17,526 nucleotides of DNA, taken from the NCBI GenBank assembly GCA_035461905.1, contig DATHUV010000044.1:1-17526 (forward strand). The letters run 5' to 3'. The notes beneath the pieces were generated by a model. The model was not told the origin of the DNA. It worked only from the letters and a program-made list of their open reading frames with translations, and did not search any database. Source of the stretch: SZUA-442 sp035461905. Its GTDB lineage: Bacteria; Actinomycetota; Acidimicrobiia; Spongiisociales; UBA5794. The position numbers were made by a program, and so were the translations under genes. Below are positions 8,934 through 16,793 of the stretch, one piece after another (position 1 is the first letter of the stretch; each line of letters opens with the position of its first letter).

Positions 8934-9935
8934 ATGCGCGTCGCCGTCTACTCCACCCGCCCGTGGGACGAACAGTTCCTGAGCGCCGCGAACTCGCGCC
9001 ATGACCTGAGCTTCCTCGAGGCGAGGCTCGACCGAACGACCACTCCGTTGGCGGAGGGCGCCCGTGCTGTATGCGTATTCGTCAACGACGTCGTCGACCG
9101 CGCAACGATCGAGGGCCTCCATCGCCACGGCATCGAGTTCATCGCCCTCCGCTCCGCGGGCTTCAACCATGTCGACGTCAGGGCAGCGCACGACCATGGA
9201 ATGACGGTCGTTCGGGTGCCGGCCTATTCGCCGCATGCGGTCGCGGAGCACACGGTCGGCCTCGCACTGACCCTCAACCGGCGCATCCATCGAGCGCACA
9301 ACCGTGTCCGTGATGGTGACTTCAGGCTCATCGGTCTCATGGGAGTCGATATGTTCGGAAAGACGGCTGGCATAATCGGGACGGGCAAGATCGGGCAGAT
9401 CACCGCAGGCATCCTCCAGGGCTTCGGCATGCGGGTGATCGCCCACGATCCGTACCCGAACGACGCCGTTGCCAGGATGGGGATCGACTACGTCGACCTC
9501 GACACGCTGTTCGCAGAGTCCCATACCATCAGCCTCCACTGCCCGCTCACCCCCGACACCCACCACATCATCGACGCCGAAGCCATCGAGAAGATGGAGA
9601 AGCACCCGATGGTGGTCAACACCTCCCGCGGCGCTCTCATCGATACCGCGGCCGCCATCGAGGGCCTCAAGTCGGGACAGCTCGGTGCGCTGGCCATCGA
9701 CGTGTACGAGGAGGAGGGAGACCTGTTCTTCGAGGACCTCTCGGACACCGTCATCCAGGACGATGTCTTCTCACGCCTCCTGACGTTCCCGAACGTCCTC
9801 GTTACAGGGCATCAGGCGTTCTTCACACACGAGGCGGTCGAGCAGATCGCCGAGACGACGATCGCGAACCTCGATGCGCTCGAGGATGGACGCTCACCGG
9901 CAACGGAGGTCACGGCCGACCTGGTGGGTTCGTGA
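8934..9935 (+). CDS. ldhA: D-lactate dehydrogenase (2-hydroxyacid dehydrogenase family)
   Basis: 333 residues, colinear with E. coli fermentative LdhA (329 residues), which reduces pyruvate to D-lactate with NADH in the cytosol. Shared blocks include VAVYSTRPWDEQFL at the start, VVRVPAYSPHAVAEHTVG, LNRRIHRAHNRVRDG, SLHCPLTPDTHH and FFEDLSDTVIQDDVF. The Rossmann motif GTGKIG lies at 149-154, with Asp172 (HDPYP) at the end of the second strand, indicating NAD preference. The predicted catalytic residues Arg232 (NTSRGALID), Glu261 and His293 (TGHQAF) are present. It converges on the S10 peptidase remnant with a 7-base gap. Other 2-hydroxyacid substrates are possible, but the LdhA-specific C-terminal segment makes D-lactate most likely. 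Confidence 0.93.
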   Translation: MRVAVYSTRPWDEQFLSAANSRHDLSFLEARLDRTTTPLAEGARAVCVFVNDVVDRATIEGLHRHGIEFIALRSAGFNHVDVRAAHDHGMTVVRVPAYSPHAVAEHTVGLALTLNRRIHRAHNRVRDGDFRLIGLMGVDMFGKTAGIIGTGKIGQITAGILQGFGMRVIAHDPYPNDAVARMGIDYVDLDTLFAESHTISLHCPLTPDTHHIIDAEAIEKMEKHPMVVNTSRGALIDTAAAIEGLKSGQLGALAIDVYEEEGDLFFEDLSDTVIQDDVFSRLLTFPNVLVTGHQAFFTHEAVEQIAETTIANLDALEDGRSPATEVTADLVGS

Positions 9936-9942
9936 GGCGAAT

Positions 9943-10454
9943 TCAGGCGGACTGCTCGTAGAACGAGGCGATCGCCGCCGTGAACGCGACCCTGCTGGCC
10001 TCCCATGCATAGAACATGTGACCGCCGCCGTAATGCTGGACGGTGAGGCGATCCGTCATCGCAGGGTCGAGGCGCATCAGGTTCCTCAGGCGATCGCTTG
10101 CAAAGTACGGTGTGACGAGGTCGTATCGGCCGTGGGTGATGAATGCGCGCATGCGCGGGTTGAGGGCCATCCCGTAGCGGAAGTCGTCGGTGGCGCCCGG
10201 CGGTGCCTCGAATGCGTGGTGGTCCGGATCGCGCTTCCATGCCGTATTCACCTCGTACGACAGGAGCCCGTTGCGACGTACGGCCAGGAGAAGACCTCCG
10301 CGGCGGGCTTCTCCTTCTTGCGCAGCACGGTCCAACGCGCCGTTGCCGTGTAGTCCAACGGCGTCCCCGCCGCACTCCACGTGGCTGTCGTCTCGGCCCC
10401 CTTCGGCGGTTCGTGATCCTTCGTGGGTGCTGTCGGTGTCGGGTCGTCACTCAT
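9943..10454 (-). pseudogene. Internally deleted serine carboxypeptidase (peptidase S10) remnant
   Basis: Two pieces of one family lie in different frames. From the ATG at 10454, residues such as DYTATARWTVLRKKEKPAAE match the N-terminal strand region of bacterial S10 peptidases. After EVFSWPYV (near 10280) this frame runs into TGA close to 10250. In another frame, LLSYEVNTAWKRD starts near 10270 and continues through FITHGRYDLVTPYFASDRL and VQHYGGGHMFYAW to the stop at 9943; this is the S10 C-terminus with the catalytic Asp and His. Intact family members are about 450-500 residues, so roughly 330-350 residues, including the nucleophilic Ser, are missing at the junction. The product is almost certainly inactive. 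An assembly error is the main alternative. Confidence 0.8.
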
Positions 10455-10462
10455 GGGTGCTG

Positions 10463-10468
10463 ATGCTA
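10463..10468 (-). promoter_or_regulatory. -10 element upstream of the S10 remnant
   Basis: TAGCAT on the minus strand ends eight bases before the ATG at 10454, the same leaderless layout as ligD and ldhA. It suggests the remnant kept its original promoter after the internal deletion. Confidence 0.35.
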
Positions 10469-10537
10469 ACGAGCCTCTTCCCGCCACTTCGGTGCCGGCT
10501 CATTGTGCCGACCTTCGACCGATCCGGATGCTCACCG

Positions 10538-10765
10538 TCAGGTGCTCGCTTCCTCATCCTCGATCTCCACTCGATCGATGAGGTCTTCACTTTCGATCAT
10601 GCGACGCATGTACTCGCGCTTGCGGGCAAGAACCTCGTCACGCTTTTCCGCGGTCCAGCTGCGACCGAGGTCACGAGGATTCGCTGCCCACACCGTCACG
10701 TCATTGAGCGACCGCAACTCGATGAGGATCTCCTCGAGTAGCTGCTCGACCCTGTCGCTGTCCAT
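10538..10765 (-). CDS. Small charged helical protein of unknown function
   Basis: 75 residues. The ATG at 10765 is preferred over an upstream in-frame ATG because AAAGGGG sits about six bases before it. A possible -10 (TAGCCT, 10805-10810) lies 39 bases before the start. The protein begins with an amphipathic helix (MDSDRVEQLLEEILIELRSL), then a central VWAANPRDLGRSWTAEKR segment, and ends in a charged, probably coiled-coil helix and an acidic tail. There is no signal peptide, membrane segment or Cys. I do not recognise the family. It lies between the S10 remnant and the divergent DUF5658-like gene. Confidence 0.65.
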   Translation of the reverse strand: MDSDRVEQLLEEILIELRSLNDVTVWAANPRDLGRSWTAEKRDEVLARKREYMRRMIESEDLIDRVEIEDEEAST

Positions 10766-10848
10766 TGCAACCCCTTTCCCGCCGTGATCGACCGCCGACG
10801 ACACAGGCTAACGGCAAGCATCCTGCCGTCCCCACATACAGAAAGGGC

Positions 10849-10878
10849 TTGCGCCACCGGTGGCCGGAGTACCACAAT
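10849..10878 (+). promoter_or_regulatory. Weak candidate promoter for the DUF5658-like gene
   Basis: TTGCGC (10849-10854), 18 bases, then CACAAT (10873-10878). Transcription from here would start near 10885, which supports the ATG at 10922 rather than the one at 10877. The match is modest. Confidence 0.25.
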
Positions 10879-10921
10879 GCGTGGGCAGGACGTCGGGCGG
10901 CGTCGGGCAGAGAAGGCATCC

Positions 10922-11266
10922 ATGGAGCAGCTGGCGCCGATTGCGCATGGCAGTGGGGACCACTCTGGCGTGCGCAATGCGGCGATCGCGCTTGGTGTGG
11001 CACTCGTGGCATTGAACGTGCTCGACCTGATGGTGACCGACCTCTCCATCCGCCACTTCGGTGCGACCGAGGTCAATCCGATCATGGCAGCGGTACTCGG
11101 CACACCGTGGGCGGTGCTACTCAAGGTGGGCCTCCCGACGGCGATCCTTGCACTGACCCCACACCTGCGCTCTGGTCGGGCCCTGGTCTACCTCCGCACG
11201 GCCGTCTTCATCTATATGGTCGTCACCATCGTGAACCTCGGCCAGCTCGCATACGCGCTGTCCTAG
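10922..11266 (+). CDS. DUF5658-like small integral membrane protein
   Basis: 114 residues from the ATG at 10922, which has GAGAAGG five bases upstream; an in-frame ATG at 10877 is the alternative. Three hydrophobic segments are visible at about 20-39, 63-79 and 92-112. The segment NVLDLMVTDLSIRHFGATEVNPIM (34-55) carries the N-x2-D and G-x3-E-x-NP-x-M pattern typical of DUF5658-type proteins, whose function is unknown. It is divergent from the small charged protein and convergent with the ANTAR operon across 100 bases in which I see no clear terminator. Confidence 0.8.
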   Translation: MEQLAPIAHGSGDHSGVRNAAIALGVALVALNVLDLMVTDLSIRHFGATEVNPIMAAVLGTPWAVLLKVGLPTAILALTPHLRSGRALVYLRTAVFIYMVVTIVNLGQLAYALS

Positions 11267-11366
11267 AGCCGACGACGCACCACATCAAGAGCCGTTGCGC
11301 TGGCGGGTGGTGCCGATGCGAGCGCCCTCACGGTTGACCCGTCTCCTACGATCGCACGTCGGCTCG

Positions 11367-12131
11367 CTACGGCCGGCGGGACCGGTCGTGGGGACTCGGC
11401 ATGCCTCCGGCAACCTCGTCAACTGCCATCGTGCCTTCCACGAGGTGCATTGCGACCTCGGTGAGGTGACGCCGGGACGAGCGGGCGTACTGTCGCAATA
11501 TGGCGAAAGCCTCTTCCATGTCCGCGTTCGCCCGTTCCGCAATCATCCCCTTGGCCTGTTCAATCGCTACTCGGCTGTCCAGCGCGTGCTGGAGTTGGCC
11601 CGCCCTCAGATCCGACTGACGGACCATCTGGTCCTGAAGGATGGCGATGCTCGCCACGTCGGCCAGTGCTTGAGCCAGGTGCGTGGCCGCAACACCGATG
11701 TCGCGGGGCTCGCCGGAGAATAGGTTCATCGCCCCGATCACCGATGTCCGCAATCGCAGGGGGAACGCGTGTACCGAGCGAAATCCGGTTCGCACAGCCT
11801 CTGGTGCGAAACGCGGCCATCGGTCGCCTGCCGAGGGAAGGTCCAGATGCACCACAGGCTCACCTGTCGAGAACGCCTCGAGACACGGGCCTTCGTCGTT
11901 TTGGAGCTGGAACAACTCGAGGAGATGCGCTCGTTCACTCGATGCGGCCATGACTCGCAGCTTGGCGTCCTGGTCAGCGAGAAGGATTCCAGACGCTGTC
12001 GCCAAACCGAGATCCACGCAGCCTTGTGCGAGGCCCGTCAGCATGTCGATGATGTCGAAGTCGTCGACGAGAGAGTCCACGATCCCGACGAATGTGTCAG
12101 CAATCAGATCTTCACGTGTCATCTTCCCCAT
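11367..12131 (-). CDS. GAF-ANTAR RNA-binding antitermination regulator
   Basis: 254 residues from the ATG at 12131; ATG 12122, or starts further upstream that overlap the preceding gene, are possible. A GAF domain covers about 25-165 (NDEGPCLEAFSTGEPVVHLD, then SVHAFPLRL and VIGAMNLFSG). A C-terminal ANTAR domain covers about 178-232 (RVAIEQAKGMIAERANADME, then AFAILRQYARSSRRHLTEVA). ANTAR domains bind paired-hairpin RNAs and prevent transcription termination; the GAF domain presumably senses a ligand or partner. It is the third gene of the unit, 22 bases after the other GAF-ANTAR gene. The target RNA is unknown. Confidence 0.9.
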   Translation of the reverse strand: MGKMTREDLIADTFVGIVDSLVDDFDIIDMLTGLAQGCVDLGLATASGILLADQDAKLRVMAASSERAHLLELFQLQNDEGPCLEAFSTGEPVVHLDLPSAGDRWPRFAPEAVRTGFRSVHAFPLRLRTSVIGAMNLFSGEPRDIGVAATHLAQALADVASIAILQDQMVRQSDLRAGQLQHALDSRVAIEQAKGMIAERANADMEEAFAILRQYARSSRRHLTEVAMHLVEGTMAVDEVAGGMPSPHDRSRRP

Positions 12132-12153
12132 TTCGGGCCTGCGTTCTTGAACA

Positions 12154-12870
12154 TTACCAACCGCTCCCCGACGCCGGCCCATCATCGTCGAGTCGCAGCC
12201 GGCGTCCGACAATGTCGCGGGCGACATCGATCACCGAACGGTTGGCCGCATAGGCATGCGCCCGCAACCGAACCTCGGCGTCGGCGACCGCCACTCCGAG
12301 TTGCACCGCGACCATTCCTGACGCTTGATGGACCTCGGCGCGATGACTGGCTGTGTCGTTCAAGTCGTCTGTCAGCAGGCCCGTATCGTTGCGTGACTGG
12401 GCTTCCACCATCGCCATGGCGACCGTGTCGGCCACCACCAACCCGTCCTCCTGCTGTTCCGGGGTCAATGCCCCTGCTATGTCGCGGTAGAAGGTCAACA
12501 CACCGATGCACCTCTGTCCAGCGTTCAAGGGCAAGGCGAACACCCCACGGGTGCCGAGCTCGAGAGCGGTCGCGGTGAAGACGGGCCATCGAGCAAGGGG
12601 TGCGTGCTCGAGATCCGGTTCGTGGATTGCCTCATGTCTGGCGAAAGCGTCGAGGCTCGGTCCCTCCCCCAGTGAAAACTGCAGCTCGGCGAGGGCAAGG
12701 GAACGCTCGTCGGAGTGGCAGACCGAGCTGATATGGCGAGCGCTCATCAAGGTCACTCCGGCTGAAGCGATCCCGAGGACGTCGGCACTGGCGGAACAGA
12801 GTGTTCCTCGTTCGCGCCGGTGAAGGGCGAACGCCGACGCCACACGCGCGACCCGCTCGGTGTCGCTCAT
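12154..12870 (-). CDS. GAF-ANTAR RNA-binding regulator, second copy
   Basis: 238 residues. The ATG at 12870 is chosen because it overlaps the stop of the preceding GGDEF-EAL gene in an ATGA arrangement, so translation is probably coupled. The GAF domain covers about 10-155 (SLGEGPSLDAFARHEAIHEP, GVFALPLNAGQRCIGVLTFY). The ANTAR domain covers about 172-226 (RAEVHQASGMVAVQLGV, then RLRAHAYAANRSVIDVARDI); it is more divergent than the 11367-12131 copy but keeps the A-x-G-M and the RLR-A-x-A pattern. The two proteins look like diverged paralogues. The expected activity is RNA binding and antitermination under control of the GAF domain or of the neighbouring c-di-GMP protein; this link is inferred. 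Confidence 0.88.
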   Translation of the reverse strand: MSDTERVARVASAFALHRRERGTLCSASADVLGIASAGVTLMSARHISSVCHSDERSLALAELQFSLGEGPSLDAFARHEAIHEPDLEHAPLARWPVFTATALELGTRGVFALPLNAGQRCIGVLTFYRDIAGALTPEQQEDGLVVADTVAMAMVEAQSRNDTGLLTDDLNDTASHRAEVHQASGMVAVQLGVAVADAEVRLRAHAYAANRSVIDVARDIVGRRLRLDDDGPASGSGW

Positions 12871-14837
12871 GGCCGGCGCCGCCAAGAGGAGGGGTTGGGA
12901 CTCGCGACCGAGAACAAGTGCTTTGCGGGTCGCCGCACGCCCACCGCGGACAGGCCGTCGGTGTGCCTGGCCCACGTCGCGCTCCTGTTCGCCGGGTCAC
13001 CAGGACGTGGGAGCGTACCGAGCGTGGACACCAGGTCATCGATTGCATCGGCAGGCTGGGGAAGTGCGAAGTAGAAGCCCTGACTGAAGTCGCACTCGAG
13101 CTTCGCTACCTCGTCGCGCTGACCCTCCGTTGCGACGCCCTCGGCCACCACCTCCATCCCCAGTCCGTGAGCCAAGCCGACCACTGCGCCGACGATCAGC
13201 CGACTAACGAGATTGCTTTCGAGATCGGTCACGAAATCGCGGTCGATCTTGACGATATCCACCGGGAACTGCTTGAGACGACTGAGCGAGGAGTGTCCCG
13301 ACCCAAGGTCATCCACTGCGATGTTGACGCCGAGGCGCTTCAAAGCCAAGAGGACCGAGAGGGCTCGCTCTGCGTCATGTACGAGCACACTCTCGGTCAG
13401 CTCGAGCGTGACGTGGCCGGGATCGATCCCGGCGTCGCGGAGCACTGAGGCGGCCGAGGACACGAAGTCGGTTGCCATGAGCTCGCGAACCGATAGGTTG
13501 ACGGAAATCCCGAAGTCGGGGAAGAGACCGATGTCGTGCCAGCGCATGGCATCGAAGCATGCCTGCTCGAAGAGCCAACGTCCGATCTCGACGATCACGC
13601 CCGACTGCTCCGCCAGCGGGATGAGGACCTCAGGGTCGATGGGGCCCAGGGATGGGTGAGTCCAACGGAGAAGACCTTCGGCGCCTACGATCCGTCCGCT
13701 GTCGGTGGCGACGATCGGCTGGTAGTGCACGCCGAGCTCCCCCCGGCGCAGGGCACCTCGTAGGTCGCGGTTGAGGCGTGCACGATGGTTGACACTGTGA
13801 TGTTCACGCAGGTCGATCACAGCATGCCGCCCGCCGCCTTGCCGCTTCACCTGGTACATCGCAGCGTCGGCTTCCTCCAGCACGCGCTCGGGCACGTCTT
13901 CGCCGAGCCCTGCAAAGGCGATCCCGACGCTGGCGGCCACGCTGATCTCGGCCTCGGACAGAACGAATGGCTCTGACAGCGCCGTTTCGATTCGAGCGGC
14001 AAGCGATTCGACCGAGGAGGGGTCGTCGAGATCCTCACAGAGGATCACGAACTCGTCTCCCGACATTCGGGCAAGGGTGTCCCCGGGGCGCATCAATCCC
14101 GAGAGCCTATTGGCGACGGCGATCAAGAGCTCGTCGCCGACGTGATGTCCGAAGGCGTCGTTGACTTGTTTGAACTGATCCAGATCAGCGAAGAACACAG
14201 CCACCAGCTTCTCTGAACGGCGCGCACGCAATATGGCGTGGTCGAGACGCTGCACGAACAGCGTGCGATTGGGCAGTCCTGTGAGGGCGTCGTGGAGAGC
14301 GTTGTGTTGCGCCTGCTGTGAGGAAGCTTCGAGGTCCGCCCGCGCCTCGGCGTTGAGCAGGTAAGCCGTGGTCACGTCGGCCAGAGTCTGCGCATTTTCC
14401 ATCGCCTCGGCGTCCATCGAGCCGATTGTCTGCCGGTAGAGATCGAGGGCGCCGAGTCGGTGGTTCTCGTCCTGGAGGGGAAAGCTGAAGACCGCCTGCA
14501 ACCCTTCCTGGAGTGCCCGTCGAGAGAAGCCGGGGAACCGTTCATCGGCCCGCAGGTCAGGCACGACGACCGTCTGGCCCGTGTGATGAGCCGTCAAGCA
14601 CGGCCCTTCCCCCAGCTCCGTTTGCAGCTTCACGAAACGCAAGGCGGAGTCGTCGGAGGCCGCAACGTGTCGAGGTGTGCCTGTGTCGGAGATGAGGGTC
14701 ACTCCGACCGACCCGATGGGCAGGACCTCTGCGATCCGAACAACCAAATGATCCAGGATGGCTTGAATCGGAAAATCGGTCAGGAGGGTACGGGCGAACT
14801 CACTCAGGAGGTCGGACAGTCTGCGTTCGGTCGCCAT
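12867..14837 (-). CDS. GAF-GGDEF-EAL cyclic-di-GMP turnover protein
   Basis: 656 residues from the ATG at 14837; ATG 14885 is also possible, but starts near 15011 lie upstream of the predicted promoter. A GAF domain (about 15-160) contains ELGEGPCLTAHHTGQTVVV. The GGDEF domain (about 175-345) has HDALTGLPNRTLF, FADLDQFKQVND and the active loop SGDEF (259-263), preceded by an intact RxxD inhibitory site (250-253). The EAL domain (about 350-605) has EGL in place of EAL (Glu387) but keeps Asn447, Glu479, VDD (509-510), Lys530, AEGV and SQGF, so phosphodiesterase activity is likely. A 45-residue low-complexity tail follows. No transmembrane segment is seen, so it is cytosolic. It is first in a three-gene unit with two GAF-ANTAR genes, overlapping the next by 4 bases. 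Confidence 0.93.
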   Translation of the reverse strand: MATERRLSDLLSEFARTLLTDFPIQAILDHLVVRIAEVLPIGSVGVTLISDTGTPRHVAASDDSALRFVKLQTELGEGPCLTAHHTGQTVVVPDLRADERFPGFSRRALQEGLQAVFSFPLQDENHRLGALDLYRQTIGSMDAEAMENAQTLADVTTAYLLNAEARADLEASSQQAQHNALHDALTGLPNRTLFVQRLDHAILRARRSEKLVAVFFADLDQFKQVNDAFGHHVGDELLIAVANRLSGLMRPGDTLARMSGDEFVILCEDLDDPSSVESLAARIETALSEPFVLSEAEISVAASVGIAFAGLGEDVPERVLEEADAAMYQVKRQGGGRHAVIDLREHHSVNHRARLNRDLRGALRRGELGVHYQPIVATDSGRIVGAEGLLRWTHPSLGPIDPEVLIPLAEQSGVIVEIGRWLFEQACFDAMRWHDIGLFPDFGISVNLSVRELMATDFVSSAASVLRDAGIDPGHVTLELTESVLVHDAERALSVLLALKRLGVNIAVDDLGSGHSSLSRLKQFPVDIVKIDRDFVTDLESNLVSRLIVGAVVGLAHGLGMEVVAEGVATEGQRDEVAKLECDFSQGFYFALPQPADAIDDLVSTLGTLPRPGDPANRSATWARHTDGLSAVGVRRPAKHLFSVASPNPSSWRRRP

Positions 14838-14904
14838 TTCGCACCCCGGAGAACACGCATCCGCAGGGTCTGGGCGGTCGACCATCGAGTCGTGGCGTCC
14901 CACC

Positions 14905-14933
14905 ACTATAGGGGCCTCATGTCGGTCGTCCAA
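14905..14933 (-). promoter_or_regulatory. Promoter of the c-di-GMP/ANTAR operon
   Basis: On the minus strand, TTGGAC (14928-14933), exactly 17 bases, then TATAGT (14905-14910; 5 of 6 with TATAAT). Transcription would start near 14898, which rules out the longest reading frame and supports a start at 14885 or 14837. This is the strongest protein-gene promoter in the window. Confidence 0.6.
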
Positions 14934-15048
14934 CGCATCGTCGGAGCCAACCGGCGGTGACCTGACCCCCGGATCAGTCGTCGCCGAGCGGGGTATAGGT
15001 CCGCAGACCACTTCTACCTAGGGAGTGGCTTCTGAAGAAGGAGCACAC

Positions 15049-15348
15049 GTGCGAAAGAAATTGCTGACGGTGGGGCTAGCCGCCATGTTGAGCATGGGTA
15101 TAGGCACCGCGGCCCTGGCGGACTCGGGTGCCAGCGTGGTTGCTCAGGACGTGACAACTACCACTCCTGACGTGACGACTCAGCAGGAGACGGGCGACGA
15201 CAACGGCAACGCGGGCCTGTGGGGGCTCCTGGGCCTCCTCGGTCTGGGCGGACTCGCCGGCCTACGACGTGACGACCGCGATAACAGGCGGGACCTGACT
15301 CGCGATCACCAGCGCGACCTGACGAGCGATCACCAACTCAAGGGCTAG
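15049..15348 (+). CDS. Small secreted protein with WGxxGxxG-type sorting segment
   Basis: 99 residues from a GTG start, chosen because AAGAAGGAG lies six bases upstream and because the protein then opens with a clean Sec signal (MRKKLLTVGLAAMLSMG, predicted cleavage after ALA at 24). A Thr-rich, acidic region with two DVTT units (35-52) follows. NAGLWGLLGLLGLGGLAGLRR (54-74) matches the WGxxGxxG C-terminal sorting/anchoring pattern ending in Arg-Arg. Unusually, 25 hydrophilic residues follow, including the tandem repeat RDLTRDHQ-RDLTSDHQ, whereas such anchors normally end the protein. It is divergent from the c-di-GMP operon, so co-regulation of a surface protein with c-di-GMP signalling is possible. 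A strong hairpin terminator lies 39 bases downstream. Confidence 0.85.
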   Translation: MRKKLLTVGLAAMLSMGIGTAALADSGASVVAQDVTTTTPDVTTQQETGDDNGNAGLWGLLGLLGLGGLAGLRRDDRDNRRDLTRDHQRDLTSDHQLKG

Positions 15349-15386
15349 ATCCACGATCACAGCCTATTCGGCCGCTCACGCATACA

Positions 15387-15434
15387 GAGCCCCGGCAGAC
15401 CCTCCACCAAACCGGAGGGGGTCTGCCGGGCCTC
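15387..15434 (+). terminator. Hairpin terminator after the WGxxGxxG gene
   Basis: Stem 15391-15405 (CCCGGCAGACCCTCC) pairs with 15414-15430 around an 8-base loop, with a 2-base bulge; flanking GAG/CTC extend it with one mismatch. No T-tract follows, as is common for terminators in GC-rich actinobacteria. Confidence 0.65.
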
Positions 15435-15548
15435 TCGTCCATGGAGCAACGAGAAGCCGCTATCAGCAACACTGTCGAGTCCTCAGCGAAACGCGTGCCA
15501 GCGTGGGTGCATTCGGGGTGCAGTTCGTCCTGACGGACCCGAGACGAA

Positions 15549-15584
15549 CAACAACCCCGAGGGGTGGAGCCCTTGGGGTTGTTG
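15549..15584 (-). terminator. Terminator of tRNA-Leu
   Basis: On the minus strand, a 15-bp stem with one mismatch (15570-15584 with 15549-15563) and a 6-base loop lies immediately 3' of the tRNA, followed by TTCGTCT. The stem begins within the encoded CCA, so terminator and mature tRNA 3' end overlap. Confidence 0.8.
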
Positions 15585-15670
15585 GTGTCGGAGAGAAGAC
15601 TCGAACTTCCACGGGCTATTAGCCCACTAGGCCCTCAACCTAGCGCGTCTACCAATTCCGCCACTCCGAC
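15583..15670 (-). tRNA. tRNA-Leu (anticodon GAG)
   Basis: Class II tRNA with a long variable arm. The acceptor stem GTCGGAG/CTCCGAC is perfect over 7 bp, with discriminator A and an encoded CCA (15583-15585). The anticodon arm CTAGG-TTGAGGG-CCTAG places GAG at 15634-15636, reading CUC and CUU leucine codons. The variable arm GGGCTAATAGCCC and the TTCGAGT T-loop are clear. It stands alone, with its own -10 element and terminator. Confidence 0.97.
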
Positions 15671-15683
15671 GTGGGAACCCGGG

Positions 15684-15689
15684 AGTATA
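15684..15689 (-). promoter_or_regulatory. -10 element of the tRNA-Leu promoter
   Basis: TATACT on the minus strand (5 of 6 with TATAAT), 13 bases before the tRNA 5' end, giving a start near 15677. The -35 region is poor. Confidence 0.5.
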
Positions 15690-15734
15690 CCGAGGAGACG
15701 CCCGAATACGGTTCGGAGCGTCCGGCTGGATGGC

Positions 15735-16789
<1,055 letters not shown>

Positions 16790-16793
<4 letters not shown>

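Noticed and set aside
14838..15011. N-terminal extension of the GGDEF-EAL protein to 15011
   Set aside because: Most of it lies upstream of the well-formed TTGGAC-N17-TATAGT promoter and has low-complexity sequence, so the transcript would not include it.
15025..15048. Upstream start for the WGxxGxxG protein at 15025
   Set aside because: It would add eight residues before the signal peptide and leave the strong AAGGAG ribosome-binding site inside the coding region.
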